Origin: Cryptomeria japonica
Lineage: Eukaryota; Streptophyta; Pinopsida; Cupressales; Cupressaceae
Direction: 5' to 3'
Length of the DNA stretch: 62,000 bases
NCBI RefSeq assembly: GCF_030272615.1
Contig: NC_081411.1
Span: forward strand, 837,858,136 to 837,920,135
Part shown: one piece after another, positions 45,663-56,966 of the stretch
Layout: each line of letters starts with the position of its first letter
How positions within the stretch are numbered: the stretch's first letter is position 1
Translations under genes and position numbers: made by a program
The notes under the pieces: generated by a model
The model's input: only the letters and a program-made list of their open reading frames with translations
Told to the model about the DNA's origin: nothing
The model's database searches: none

Positions 45663-47215
45663 TTATTTTCTATTTAAGTGGGATTTTCTCTTCACACCTT
45701 CCCTTTCTTCTACTAACTTGGTCATCCCTTTTACTAACTCACAAGTGGATTTGATAATGGCATCAACCTCTGCCTCTTCATGAGATGAACACATAAGTTC
45801 CAACTCCACTTCCCTAGGCATCCACTTATTCAAAATTGGCTCTAGAGTAGCCTTATCTTCTTTCAAACCAATTAAAATATTCAAAATTATTTTCATGTAA
45901 ATGTATACAATAGAGGCACCAACTGAGTCAACAAATTTCAAGATTGCTCCTCTGACCTTCTCTTCATATTTGCTTGCAAATAAGGCTTGAGCCTATTTTA
46001 ACTTTTTCATCTCATCTTGTATGGTTTTAGTTTCTTGGAAACTAGAGGTCATAGGAGAAGGGGGAAACTCAATGATGGGACTAGTGGGTGTAGGTATTGT
46101 TGGAGAAGATGAAATCATTAGAGTGGAGGACTCACCCTTCTGGTATTGCCCTACCAATTGACTTTGTAATTTAGCAATCATACTATCCCTGTTGGCTATC
46201 TCTCCTTTGGTCTCATTATAAGCCCTTAGAATTGTTTCTAATCTCACCTGGATATCAACCCTCTCCTTTGCTTCCTTCTCAGACACTGCCACGCTGAATT
46301 TTACATCTCTTCACCATTCTTTTCCTTAACCAGATCCATTTCATCAGCAAAGTAATCAACACCTTTAAATAAAAACATATGCATGAGAAGAGAGTACCAC
46401 CCAAAAGGTCTATCTACCTTACCTTTCTTAATCCCTATCAGCCTTGCATGGATTGCATCAGTGAGATAAGGTGCAAAATCAAAAATTACTACTAGAGAGG
46501 GGTTCATAATCTATGCTATCATTAACATATAGTGGGTTGGCATGGTTGTTTTACCATCTTCCCCAAAAATCTGACAAAGTGACCAATACATCCCTTTAGC
46601 CCTTAGAGTAAAAAGATTTAGAGAGAAGGGTTCCATGGTACTAGGGCCTACAACAGTTAACCCTCCTATTTTGACAAAAAATTCTTCCAAATGGCCGCTC
46701 TTGAGGTGATCTTGCTGCACATTGTAGACCTGTGCAAGTGTTTCAAAATTGATAGGCTCCAAGTAATTTGATACCTCACTGAGCTTAAACACCTTCCTAA
46801 ACTCATCATCGTTAATCTCAATTAATGACCCTCAATTCACATTTCTCACACATTTGGCAACAGGGTCATAGTTATTTGCAATCTGAGTTAACAAATCTAC
46901 ATCCATGAAAACCCCAGGGACTATGAGTTTTCCCACATCTAATTCCCATATACTATTCATTGGAGCAAGGGAATGTCTCTAAACCAAATCCTAAAGAATT
47001 CCAGACCTAATAACCCTATCTATGGATCCCTCAACCAGTTCCCTTTGTCATGCAGGTCATCATTAATTCTCAAACGATGAGTCTTGGGCACCAATTCTTT
47101 TATTTTGGCTGCGACATTGGTGGACATGGTTAATTGTTCTAGGAAATCATCACATATAGCTCTATCCTGATAATTTACCTTCCCTATGAAATCTCTTCAA
47201 GGTGCCATCTTTAAA
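45663..47215 (-). pseudogene. Decayed retroelement-type ORF with coiled-coil C-terminus
   Basis: From about 47210 the minus strand opens with DFIGKVNYQDRAICDDFLEQ and continues through at least four frame breaks: LDVGKLIVPGVFMDVDLLTQ; the 46511-46792 frame (FKLSEVSNYLEPINFETLAQ); the 46301-46507 frame (APYLTDAIHARLIGIKKGK); a charged stretch with MAVSEKEAKERVDIQVRL (45993-46292); and a last frame 45663-45941. The original protein would have been about 500 residues with a globular N-terminus and a coiled-coil, Ser/Pro-rich C-terminus. I do not know its function. It lies downstream of the Gypsy pol on the same strand, so it could be an extra 3' ORF or the start of a neighbouring element. Confidence 0.6.
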
Positions 47216-47499
47216 TTACAACTATTTTTATTTAAACTCAAACAAACCTCTGAGAATTTAAGCACCCAATGATCTCAATTCGAACAGTAACTGTTAAACA
47301 ATGTATAGAACTTACTTGTAGCCTGAAGAAAATCACTCTACACAATGGTTCCTCTACAAAAATCTTTGAAATGACATTACAATTTAATTGATGTGAGGCT
47401 TAATAAGGAGACAAAGTAATGAATTGAAGCATTAATCTGCATGCTTCGGCAATCAATTAGCAATTGAATTTGAAAAAAGGCTCCAACGGACCAGAAAAA
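47216..47499. other. Spacer with no visible gene
   Basis: It separates the decayed ORF from the tandem repeats. Nothing is supported. Confidence 0.4.
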
Positions 47500-48780
47500 A
47501 ATTCTTAGTGTCCTGGCTTTTCGTTGTTTTGCGAAGATTAAAAACCTTGCATCTTTGCCATGCGAAATAATGTCGTCTGTCAGATCCTTTAGAACTTGCA
47601 TGTCTCTTACCTTACCTAGGTTACCCTACTTAGAAATGGGCCCCACCTTCCTTTCACTACTTCACGAAGGATAAACCTTGCAAATCTCTTTCATGCGAAA
47701 CAACATTGACCGTTGGATTTTCTACCATTTGCTCAATCTTTACTCTCCATGGTGACCACTAATCCTTTTCACTAACCGTATGAAGTCCTCACCGCTAATG
47801 GTTTTCGCTATTTTGTGAAGTTTAAAAACCTTACATCTTTAGGGTGTGAAACAACGCTCATCATTGGATCTCTTTTGAGATGTACAACCTTTAACATTCT
47901 TTATCCTTTGAAGTGGGCCCTTTGCACAAAATTCACCTGCCTTATTGATTTACGGCAAATAACTCTTACATGTCAACCATTCATTCGTTCAAGAACTCCC
48001 ACAAACTCCACATCTGAACAACCACATATTTTACCTAACCATGAATTTCATCACCATCACCGCTCAATCAAAGTGGGTAGTTTACGATCCTTTAGAGCCA
48101 TGTGTATCTAATAGATTACCTTTTACCTTAGCTAGGCATCCAACTATTTAGCTACATCATCTGTCATGTAACCGCTAGCTCATTTAGCCATTTTGCGAAA
48201 GGTAAATTTCATGTTGCTTCTGGCTATGAATCAATGCAAGGCATCTGATCAACTCTAAGTTGATCGACCTTTAAAAATATGGACTAGTCTATCTATCAGG
48301 CCCACCATCCTTTTGCTGCTTCATGAAAGATAAAATCCATGATATTTCACCTAGCGAAATAATGCAAACTGTCAAATCTAGCTCAAGATGCACCTTCTTT
48401 ATTTTCCACATCACCCTTACGCTGGGCCCACTCCCCTTTCACTGCTTTGCGAAAGATAAACTCCTAGCATCTTTCCTTAATGAAACAATGTGGGCCATAG
48501 GATCAACCAGAAGATATCATCCTTTAACCTTCATTCTTTAACCCACCAGCTGAGCCCGCCAATCTTTTCGTTACTTTGTAAAAGGTAAACTCCGCACATC
48601 TCTTTCAAGTGAAATAGCGCCAACTGTTAGATTGTCTTTGAGATGCATGGTTTTTAACCAAGGGATCCACCTACCTTTCAGGCTCACCACTCTTTTCACT
48701 GCTTCGTGAAGTATAAAGTTCGAGCTATTTTCCTTTGTGAATTCACGTGCACTGTCGGATCATCCAGAACTTGTATGGGT
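47500..48780. repeat. Diverged tandem repeats of about 130 bp, roughly nine copies
   Basis: The consensus phrase is CTTTTCACTGCTTTGCGAAA then GATAAAC, followed after 15-20 bp by CATGCGAAA-like and later TCGGATC or TTGGATT. Copies begin near 47523, 47655, 47805, 48185, 48315, 48435, 48567 and 48693, with less clear ones between 47900 and 48180. Spacings are 120-150 bp. Tandem repeats between pol and the 3' LTR are known in Tat/Ogre elements, and this array lies downstream of a minus-strand Gypsy pol. Confidence 0.82.
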
Positions 48781-49225
48781 TTTATGGGACCTAACAAAGA
48801 AATAAAAACTTAGGAAAAGGGCGCAAAATAAAACATTAATAGAGACCCACCTAAGCCAAAAAGTAAAGGGGGAACCCCTTCACAATAGACCGACCCTTCC
48901 ACTTAAGTGGAAAAAGTAACATAGAAATAGAACGTGGGGATTCCAAGACATAAAAAGGGTAAAAATTCAAAAACCCTAAACCTTGAGACCAGTAACATAG
49001 AGGCAAGATGAAGTGCTAAGCACAATTTTGGAGATTTAAGCAAACTATGGAACAAAATCAACCAAAAGTCAAAACAGTGATAACAACGGCTCTGATTGGG
49101 GATGGTTGATCACAAGATCAACACAAGAATACAGAAAACTCTAGAGAATAGACCAAAACAAACCCACAAATAACCAATAGAAATAAACCTAAATATATAC
49201 AGACTAGGACCTACTATGCATGGAC
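48781..49225 (-). other. 3' untranslated stretch of the Gypsy pol
   Basis: No coding sequence is seen. A minus-strand phrase CCCCAATCAGAGCCG near 49090-49105 resembles the end of a tRNA-Met PBS only weakly. An LTR border could lie here, but I cannot place it. Confidence 0.35.
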
Positions 49226-50440
49226 TTAAGAGAAGTAATGCTTTAGGAATTTTCCATGCACTGGAAATTCTTGTACCTCACCATTCATTGTTTGCATAAA
49301 ATATGAATCTTTTCCATTTAGATCACAAACAACAGAAGGGCCCACCCATAGTGACTCAATTTTTTTATCTTTTCCTTTATCTTGCCCTCTTGCATTCCAT
49401 TGAAGAACCATGTCACCAATTTGAAACTTCCTCAGTATGGTTCTTTTGTCAAACAAATACTTGGATTGCAATTGGATCTTCAAATTTATTTTATGGGTCA
49501 AAGTCCCGATTTCCTCCACTTCCACCATTTGAATCATTTTGTCTTCCATAGGTTCTGACAACTCCATATCCTCATCTTGTAGGAACTTGTATATAGGAAT
49601 AAGGTTGTTGACTGGCACCCTAGATTTCATGTCATAAACCAATTCAAACAGTGATACACCAATTGCTTTCTTGACAGTAACCCTGTCTGTCCATAGGGCC
49701 AATTTCAATTTCTAGTCCCAAGACCTTTTGTTCTCCTTAAAGATTTTCTTAATAATATTTAGAAGGCTCTTATTTCTAGATTTTTCTTGTCCATTACCCT
49801 AAGGATGATATGGTGAAGAATAAGACATAATTATTCCATGACTGACACAAAATTCAGTGAACTCCTCTGATCTAAAACTCATGGCATTAACCATTACCAG
49901 TTTCACAGGAACACCAAATCTAGTTATAACATTATCCATCAGGAAATCAATAACAACTTTACTAGTGGCTCTTCTAGTGGGTATAGCTTCAATTCACTTA
50001 ATGAAGTAATCAATGGCCACTATGATCCACCTGTGACCTCTTCCTAATTTATCAACTATTTCCCTGATAAAATCAATGACCCACTAAACAAAAGGGGCTT
50101 CCACTGTAACTAGGTTAAGGGGCAAAGCTCCTTCATACTTTAACTTGGAGGAAATGTTTTGGCAAGGATCACATTTCTGGACATGCTCGTGGGCATCTTT
50201 GAACAACATAGTCCAATAGTATCTAGCTCAGACTATCTTACCAGCTATGGTTTTAGCAGAGTAGTGGCCTCCACATACTCCATCATGCATTTTAGTTAAC
50301 ATCCTTTTAGCTTGGGATTTGTCTAAGCACATCAACAATACCCCATCTCTATTTCACCAATATAGATGACCCTGAATAAGGACATACTTTTGAGATTTTA
50401 GTCTCAATGTCCTTCTCTGGTTGTGAGTCATTCCCTCTGA
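49226..50440 (-). pseudogene. Gypsy integrase of F
   Basis: The zinc-binding part shows MHDGVCGGHY and HVQKCDPCQ (His-His-Cys-Cys). The core has WVIDFIREIVDKLGRGHRW with the first Asp, VKLVMVNAMSFRSEEF with Asn where the second Asp should be, and SPYHP followed by a stop, then GNGQEKS with Glu. The C-terminal part (49226-49708) is the longest clean frame, with LFELVYDMKSRVPVN and KFQIGDMVLQW, and ends HGKFLKHYFS. Stops occur near 49801, 49998, 50085 and 50231. It would join cDNA to the genome; the changed Asp makes this copy inactive. Confidence 0.9.
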
Positions 50441-50639
50441 ATATGTTGCATCCCTTAAAAAATGTACTACCTCTGAATACTAGGGATGTGTCTCAATACT
50501 TGTGACCAGGATGTTCTTAATTTCAACATTATTCACTTCAACATCAAGAAGGTTTGATTCATCTATTAGCTTAACAAGACCTAGACCTCTTACCAATTTA
50601 GTAATCTTAATCTCTAGATCAAACTTTTGAATTCTGGTT

Positions 50640-51005
50640 ATCCATCTACATCTTTTACCAGTGACCTCGGACTGAGATAAGATGTCCTTGACAACTTCAT
50701 GTGGGACGTAAGCAATTACTTATGCATTCACAAGATATGGCCTAAATGCTTTTACAACTTTAACCAAAGCATATGCTTTCTTCTCCATGATTTCATATTT
50801 TAGTTTTGCAACTTGTAGAGATTTACTATAAAAGGCAATAGGGTGCTCATGTCCTTCATTATCCTTTTGAAGAAGAACTGTAGCCACTATATGATAGGAA
50901 GCAAAAGAAAACAATGAAAAGGGCTTACTGTAATCAGGGGACTTCAACATCGGTGCCTCCTAGATAGGCCTTTTAATTTTACCAAAGGCCTTTGAAGCTT
51001 CTTCA
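50640..51005 (-). pseudogene. Gypsy RNase H of F
   Basis: The frame 50720-50950 reads KSPDYSKPFSLFSFAS, then VLLQKDNEGHEHPIAFYSKS and KLKYEIMEKKAYALVKVV, the RT_RNaseH pattern after the RT thumb. The first catalytic Asp position is Ser or Phe here. A stop near 50955 separates it from the thumb segment (KFYWDEEASKAFGKIKRPI) and a stop near 50720 cuts its C-terminus. Confidence 0.88.
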
Positions 51006-51039
51006 TCCCAATAAAACTTTGTATCTTTCTTATGCAATC

Positions 51040-51991
51040 TAACAATAGGCTTGACTATTTCTGCAAAATTAGCAATGAACCTTCTAAGAAAATTTACCTT
51101 ACCCAAGAAACACTAGATACCTTTGACACTTTTTGGCTCAGTTACATTGTTTATGGCTTCAATCCTCTCAGGGTCTATCCTAACCCCTTCCTTGGAGACA
51201 ATGTGCCCAATCAGCTTCCCTTCAATAACAACAAAATGACATTTTTTTGGATTTAAAGAGACACCAAACTCTAGGGCTTTGTTGAAAACCTTTTCCAAAT
51301 GCCCGTAGTGATCATCTGCCCTTTTGGAGAAACATGTTAAATCATCCTGGTACACAACCATGATAATATTGATGAATTCCTTGAAAGCTACATCCATTGC
51401 TCTCTAGAAAGTAGCTCTAGCATTTTTTAAACCAAAAGGAATTCTTACATATACATATGCTCCCCAAGGGGTGGTAAAAGTAGTCTTAAACTGTTTGGAT
51501 TCTTTCACTAACACCTGGTTATATCTTGAGAACCCATCCATCATAGACAATAGGTCATAGCCGGTTACTCTCTGCAACATTGTTTCCATATTGGGAGAAG
51601 AATAGTTGTCTTTTAAAGAAGCAACATTTAAATTCCTGAAATCAACATAGAGCCTTATGTCCTTGTTTTTCTTTCTAATTGGGACCAAATTAGACACCCA
51701 TGATGAATGCCTTATGGGATTAATGATCCCCCCTTCCCTCAACTTGGTTAACTCTTGTTGCATTTTAATTTCCAAAAGGGGGTTGATGGCTCTTTGTTTT
51801 TGTTGAAAAGGCTTAGCATCTAGAATCAAAGGGACTTCATGCTGAAATAGATCTTGTCTATACGCCTTCAAGTCTTCATAAGACCAAGAAAAAACATGCT
51901 TATACTTTTTCAATAAATTAATAAGGTTAACTCTAATGTGAGGAGACAAGTTTTTTCCAATATATACCAACTTAAGGGATGATTCATTCAT
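51040..51991 (-). pseudogene. Gypsy reverse transcriptase of F
   Basis: The frame 51404-51991 begins with MNESSLKLVYIGKNL and has HVFSWSYEDLKAY, the primer-grip-type REGGIINPIRHSSWVSNLV and VPIRKKNKDIRLYVDFRNLN, then LLSMMDGFSRYNQV and WGAYVYVRIPFGLKNARATF. A TAG replaces the next Gln codon. The second frame 51113-51397 has the active site as VYQDDLTCFSK (Tyr-Gln-Asp-Asp) and FGVSLNPKKCHF, then the thumb. It is nearly complete apart from the stop codons near 51402 and 51111. Confidence 0.92.
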
Positions 51992-52471
51992 CTAACTTGG
52001 TGGTTGACTGCTGATGCAAATGACTATCACTGTGACTGAACATACCTTCCAATTCTACTAATCCTTTGGGTATTTCATTAGTTTCCAACTAGACCATGTC
52101 ATTTCCAAACACTTTTTCTCTATCTTCAACCATTTCTACCAATGCATTGGAATCAATTTTTTGTCCATCATAGTCATCAATACACTGTATGAATCTGAGA
52201 ATATCTTCATCATCTGCAAACACTTGCCAATTATTCACATTTTCAAGAATAGGAGACCTAGCTTTTATCTCAACTATAGATACACCAGTTAGTGTTACAT
52301 CATCATTTTTTTACGCAACATTAGCTAAGAAACCAAACATGATGTTCTTTGATCTTTCTATCTAGTTAATAAAGAATGCACAAAAATGTTCAATAACATC
52401 CCAAACAACATGTTTATATCATTTTAAATGATCATTCTTGGGTGCATATTTAGATCTAACCTGAGACACAA
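51992..52471 (-). pseudogene. Pol segment upstream of RT in F, with RNase H-like end
   Basis: On the minus strand from 52471 fragments read HVVWDVIEHFCAFFIN and IERSKNIMFGFLANVA, then NVNNWQVFADDEDILRFIQ. The middle piece recalls the P R..N..AD.LA signature that ends RNase H folds. The last is the kind of linker that follows it in some plant Gypsy polyproteins. This suggests an extra RNase H-type domain ahead of RT, but only its end is left and stops interrupt it. Confidence 0.5.
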
Positions 52472-52829
52472 TGTAATGCCCCGCTAGGAAACCCCAAAGG
52501 GTTTAAGTTAAAAACACTCCAAAGGAGTGTAATTTTTTTTTTTATAATAATAATTAACAGTGTTAATAATAAATCACAACATTAAGATAATTTGGAGTTA
52601 TCTAAAGCTTAGATAACATAGCAGAAGACTAAAGGAACCTAAGGAGTTTCCCAACGCGATTACGTAACCTTACACCAAACTCAACTCGCGACAATTGATC
52701 CAATTAAGCTGGATATCTTAATTATGAGTTAATGCTTAAGACATGGATATGTTATGTTCGATGAATTGACATTTTAAAATTTAGGAAGCGTTCATCTATT
52801 ATGTTTGGAGATGAGGCTAACATGAGGAT

Positions 52830-53530
52830 ATTTACTCAATGTATTTTAAACGTGGGCATCTTGAGAATTCTCCCATTAAGGTTTAAATATGGTCAACTTG
52901 GCGAGACCATCCATTTTAGATACAATGTGACTAATATACCTAAGTTTATTTATAGATGGTTAAAATGTAAATAGCCAAAGAGTTCATTTATTGAAGTTAA
53001 ATTAATACTAAGAGATGAAGTTCATTCATTAAAGTGAAAATGTAATATAGCCACATGAGTTCATCCCTTTAATTAAAATATAGTTAGTAAGATGATATTC
53101 ATTCATTCAGGATTAAAAATGTAAGTAACATAGTGACACTCATCCATTAGGATTAAAATGTAACTAACTTAATGAGTTCACTCATTTTAGTTAAAATAAA
53201 GTTAATATGAAGAAATACATTAGCTATGGGTAAGATATAAACAACTTAATGAGTGCTTCCATTTTAGTTCAATTATAGCTTTTATGATGAAGTTCATTTA
53301 TTAAGGTTATAATGAGGATAACCAATTTGAGTTCATCCAATTATAAAACTAATCCAGTGAGGATTATTTGTTTGGAATAAAACATGAACAACTAAATAAA
53401 TTCATCCAATATAGTGAAATATAGCTAACACGACGATGTTCATTTATTAAGATAATATGATAAGTAGCCGAATGAGGTTCATCCATTAGATTTAAATTTA
53501 GATATTATGACATTAATCCAATATTTGTTA
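52830..53530. repeat. Diverged repeats of about 40 bp in LTR of D
   Basis: The phrase GAGTTCATCCATT followed by AGTTAAAATRTARYTAA recurs at about 35-50 bp spacing (near 52980, 53017, 53058, 53095, 53138, 53183, 53250, 53287, 53329 and 53430). Copies are strongly diverged, so the array is old. Confidence 0.7.
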
Positions 53531-54769
53531 CCCATTCAATACGTTCAAATTTCAAGCTTTATAACAAGTTAATCCAATATTTGTAACCTAGCGAGTTTCT
53601 TTCCATGCTTACTTATTTTTATTAATAATAACCGAATACTTTCCATAATCATATTCACAATCTTTTATGACCCTAATTACTACATTTAACAAGAGGACTA
53701 AATTCATGCACTTGAGATTTAGCTTCATTAAATTCCCATTATACACTTACAAAATGCAACCATACATGATAACTTAAAGTATGAAATAAAAGAGACAAAA
53801 GCATCGCATAACACAGATATGATCTCGAAGTTCACCCCTAGAGGGCTACATCTCCAGGTCTACTCAACTGGAAGACCCCTCTGGCAATTAATATAGTTAG
53901 AATTACATAAGTTTTCAATTCTATTACATCTCTGCCGTTTAGGCGAACACAACCACTATACAACGACCACTTTGGTCAATAAATACATAAATTTGATCTT
54001 GCCATATTTCCTCTTGTCTATGTCACCAAACCAAAGGAGGGCGTAACTAGACCATTTAATTTTCTAATGAGGTTATCATTCACATATCCATGTTCAACTT
54101 GATGCATTATTAATTTTCCGACATTTCAATAGCATATCATTTGAGTTTTCAGAATGACCAATGTTAAATATCCCATTTTCCATTTACTCCTATACTTAGT
54201 AATCCCTTTCTAAATTTCCCATATGTCCTATAACATCTAAATCCAACAATAATATGCACTCTGGATAATATATGAATTTAAACATCTTCGAATAAATAAT
54301 ATGATTTATTTCATAAATCTCCGATAAAAGCGAGTTGTTCTATCTATTTCCAAAAGAGTCTTCCCTCATTTAAACAGGTTCCCAACTTCAATATTAATCG
54401 TTATATAATTAATTAGCCCCTGGACAATAAAATATAATCAATTGATAATTTGATAATACATGATTTTCATTTAATTATTATTATTAAAATATATATATTA
54501 ATCTCATTAAAATATATATATATATATATAAAATAATAAATGAACTGAATAAAATCATAGATTTCAAACTTAATATTATATAGTATATGTTTATTAACCC
54601 TTGGTAATAAACTATATAATAATAATATTTAATCACTAAAAGAAATAATATAATTTTTTTTTCTTAAAACAAAAATTACATTATGCAAAAATGATTGTTA
54701 ATTTTTCTTTAAAAGCAAATAGAAATTAAAATTTATTTTTATTTTTTTTAAAAAGAACAAAGAGAAGTC

Positions 54770-55024
54770 ATGGGGAATCACTGCGGGACCCACCTCCCTT
54801 CATGGGAGAGGGCCGCAGCTGCCCCCTGTGGCCACCGCCATGGGCGCAGAGGCTCCTGCGGCCATTGCGGACACAGGGAAACCCTGCGGTCGCCACGGAC
54901 GCAGGTCCCTGTAGCCTTCGTAGGGTGGGACTCTACGGAACCACCACGAGAGGAAGGGAAAAAGGGGGGGAAAGGGGAAGGTGCCGCGAGGCAAGCTTCG
55001 GCTCCTCCACCCACCAAACCCTAA
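54770..55024. other. GC-rich island inside the AT-rich LTR of D
   Basis: About 250 bp are sharply richer in G+C than the DNA around them. Frames of 76-97 codons are open on both strands, as expected from base composition. It contains several pairable words (for example CTGCGGCCATTGCGG, GTGGCCACCGCCATGG). No family is recognised, and I do not call a gene. Confidence 0.6.
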
Positions 55025-56639
55025 TCCCAATACCTTTTATTTATTTATTTATTTATTTTTCTCTTCTTTTTTATTTTTCCTTTCTTAAATTTTGATTTTA
55101 TGAAACCAACGTTTTTGGATTTTCTAAATTAAAACATTTTGATTTAATAAAATAAAACATAAGATCTTATTTAAGATCAATACCCAAAATGAACTAGAAT
55201 AATACCCATCTAAAAACCAAATCTCAATCATAGCCACAGATATGTATATTAATTTTTTATTTTTTTCCAAAATGTTCAAAACAACCAAATGGGGAATTTT
55301 TCCCAGCAAGTTCGTGATTTTCCCAAAAACCTAATAACTTTCAAATGGGAAAGATTTGCTAAATCACAAAACCATATAAACATTCTTGATCCAATATCCA
55401 CCAATATTTTCAAAACTAGAACTCAAATTTTAAGAACATCCATGGATTATCTTTCTTTAAAACCAAAAAAACTAGACTTTCATGAGGAAGAACCAACCAC
55501 ATTTTCTTTTTCTTAACAATGAAATAAAAGATAAAAAAGAAACCTACCTCCTTTAGCATTCCTAGCAAGAATTTTGAAGAAGATCCCAACCTATAGCTGT
55601 AGAAAAATCTATCCTTCCCAAAATCCCCAAATCTCCATCCCCATTTTTTTCTTTTCCAACAGTTCAACAACCCCCAAAAATATTTTTCAACCTAGGTTAA
55701 ATGGGAACCCCTTTTGACCTAATTTCTAATTTCAAAATTTAAGCCCTTTTAAAATAAAAAGAAATAATAATTCTTTTCAACTATTAAATTAATTTAACTT
55801 GATTTTCTAATTAAAATGCTTCTCTTTTAATTTCTCAATATTAATTAGGCCAAATTTATATTTTAAAATATTGACAAGCGTAAAATATTTAAATTAAATT
55901 AATTTCCAAAATCAATCTTTCACACTATATCCAATTTACTTATATAAATTAAACTTGCTTTTCTGATAAAATGATTTTCTTAAATAGTGAAAATTAATCT
56001 TTCTTTTCCAAAATGCGAAAATGATTAAATTATTTCTATCTCCAAATGACTTTAAATCTTTCCTTTTTAGAACGCATAACTAATTAAACTCATTATTTAA
56101 AATTAACTATTAAATTAAACTCACTACAACATAATAAAGTGATCTTTTTAATAAATGACTAATCTCATGAAAGAAACCTAGTTATTTTAATTCCTCAGCT
56201 ACTAATGCGTAAATGAACACATTAATTCAATTTAAATACTTAAGCTTGCTACAAATATAATTAAGGCGATCTCTGAAATTAATGATTAATAATATAAAAG
56301 AAACCTATCTATTTTAATTTCTCAATTACTAATGCATAATTCAACACATTAAATTGAATTAAATACTTAGGATAAAATACTCCATTTACCACACGCAAGG
56401 CACACAAACCAAGAAAGTCCACCAATCACATGACACGCAACCCAAATGAAAATAAACCCGATGGACCACACACAATGCTCACCTGATCATGACTAAGGGA
56501 AGATGAGAGTTTTATGACCTCCTAATCCAAATCCTAAGGATGAAGGAGGTATACTCAACCCTACGAATCCCAATGGAGATGAACCTTGCACCTAGGTGGT
56601 ATAGTACCTGCAATCTCCTGCACCCATGAGTCATGCAAG

Positions 56640-56643
<4 letters not shown>

Positions 56644-56732
<89 letters not shown>
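56644..56732. repeat. (TA)n microsatellite, about 88 bp
   Basis: This is an unbroken alternating TA run near the outer end of the LTR of D. It creates false Tyr-Ile frames on both strands. Confidence 0.97.
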
Positions 56733-56737
<5 letters not shown>

Positions 56738-56950
56738 GAAGGTGTTAGCTTGAGATTTATAACAAGAATTAGGGAACAATTACATTTACACAAGAATCGA
56801 TGCAAAAGCACAATAACAAGTACTCACAATATTCATATAGTCTAATCTACAACATTACATAACGATAAATCCACCATTCAAGAATGCCACATAGGAAGTC
56901 AACCAAGGTCAAATGGGTTTTACAAGGCTGACTAGGGTAGGGGCATTACA

Positions 56951-56966
56951 TTTTCCCCCCCTAGGC
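56951..56966 (-). other. Polypurine tract of element D
   Basis: On the minus strand this is CCTAGGGGGGGAAAA followed by the LTR start TGTAATGCCCC. Confidence 0.75.

Larger units (their letters stand above)
49226..52471 (-). mobile_element. Ty3/Gypsy pol region F, truncated by the LTR of D
   Basis: Minus-strand order RT (51040-51991), RNase H, then integrase (49226-50440) is the Gypsy order. The region upstream of RT is cut at 52472 by the LTR of element D, so gag and the 5' LTR are missing from this window. Multiple stops are present. It could be the enzyme type used by non-autonomous relatives, but nothing links it to elements 1 or 2. Confidence 0.9.
52472..56950 (-). repeat. 3' LTR of element D (4479 bp)
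   Basis: The ends are mirror images (TGTAATGCCCC and GGGGCATTACA). On the minus strand the upstream neighbour is CCTAGGGGGGGAAAA, a strong PPT, so this is a 3' LTR of a minus-strand element whose body lies to the right. It is AT-rich with a GC-rich island (54770-55020), about 40-bp diverged repeats (52830-53530) and a long TA run (56644-56732). CACAA (52467-52471) would be the target duplication; its partner is outside the window. No gene is seen inside. Confidence 0.72.

Noticed and set aside
49085-49110. tRNA-Met primer binding site near the end of Gypsy F
   Set aside because: Only part of the string (ATCAGAGC) matches, and no LTR end with TG/CA borders could be placed beside it.
54770-55095. 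Overlapping 76-97 codon frames on both strands in the GC-rich island
   Set aside because: High G+C removes stops in all frames. No frame shows a family motif, so no gene is called.
56512-56845. Frames of 70-99 codons with long Tyr-Ile repeats
   Set aside because: They are translations of the (TA)n microsatellite and carry no protein signal.
52472-56950. DNA transposon with TGTAATGCCCC terminal inverted repeats
   Set aside because: Short mirror ends are normal for LTRs, and a polypurine tract abuts one end. No transposase is inside. Not fully excluded.
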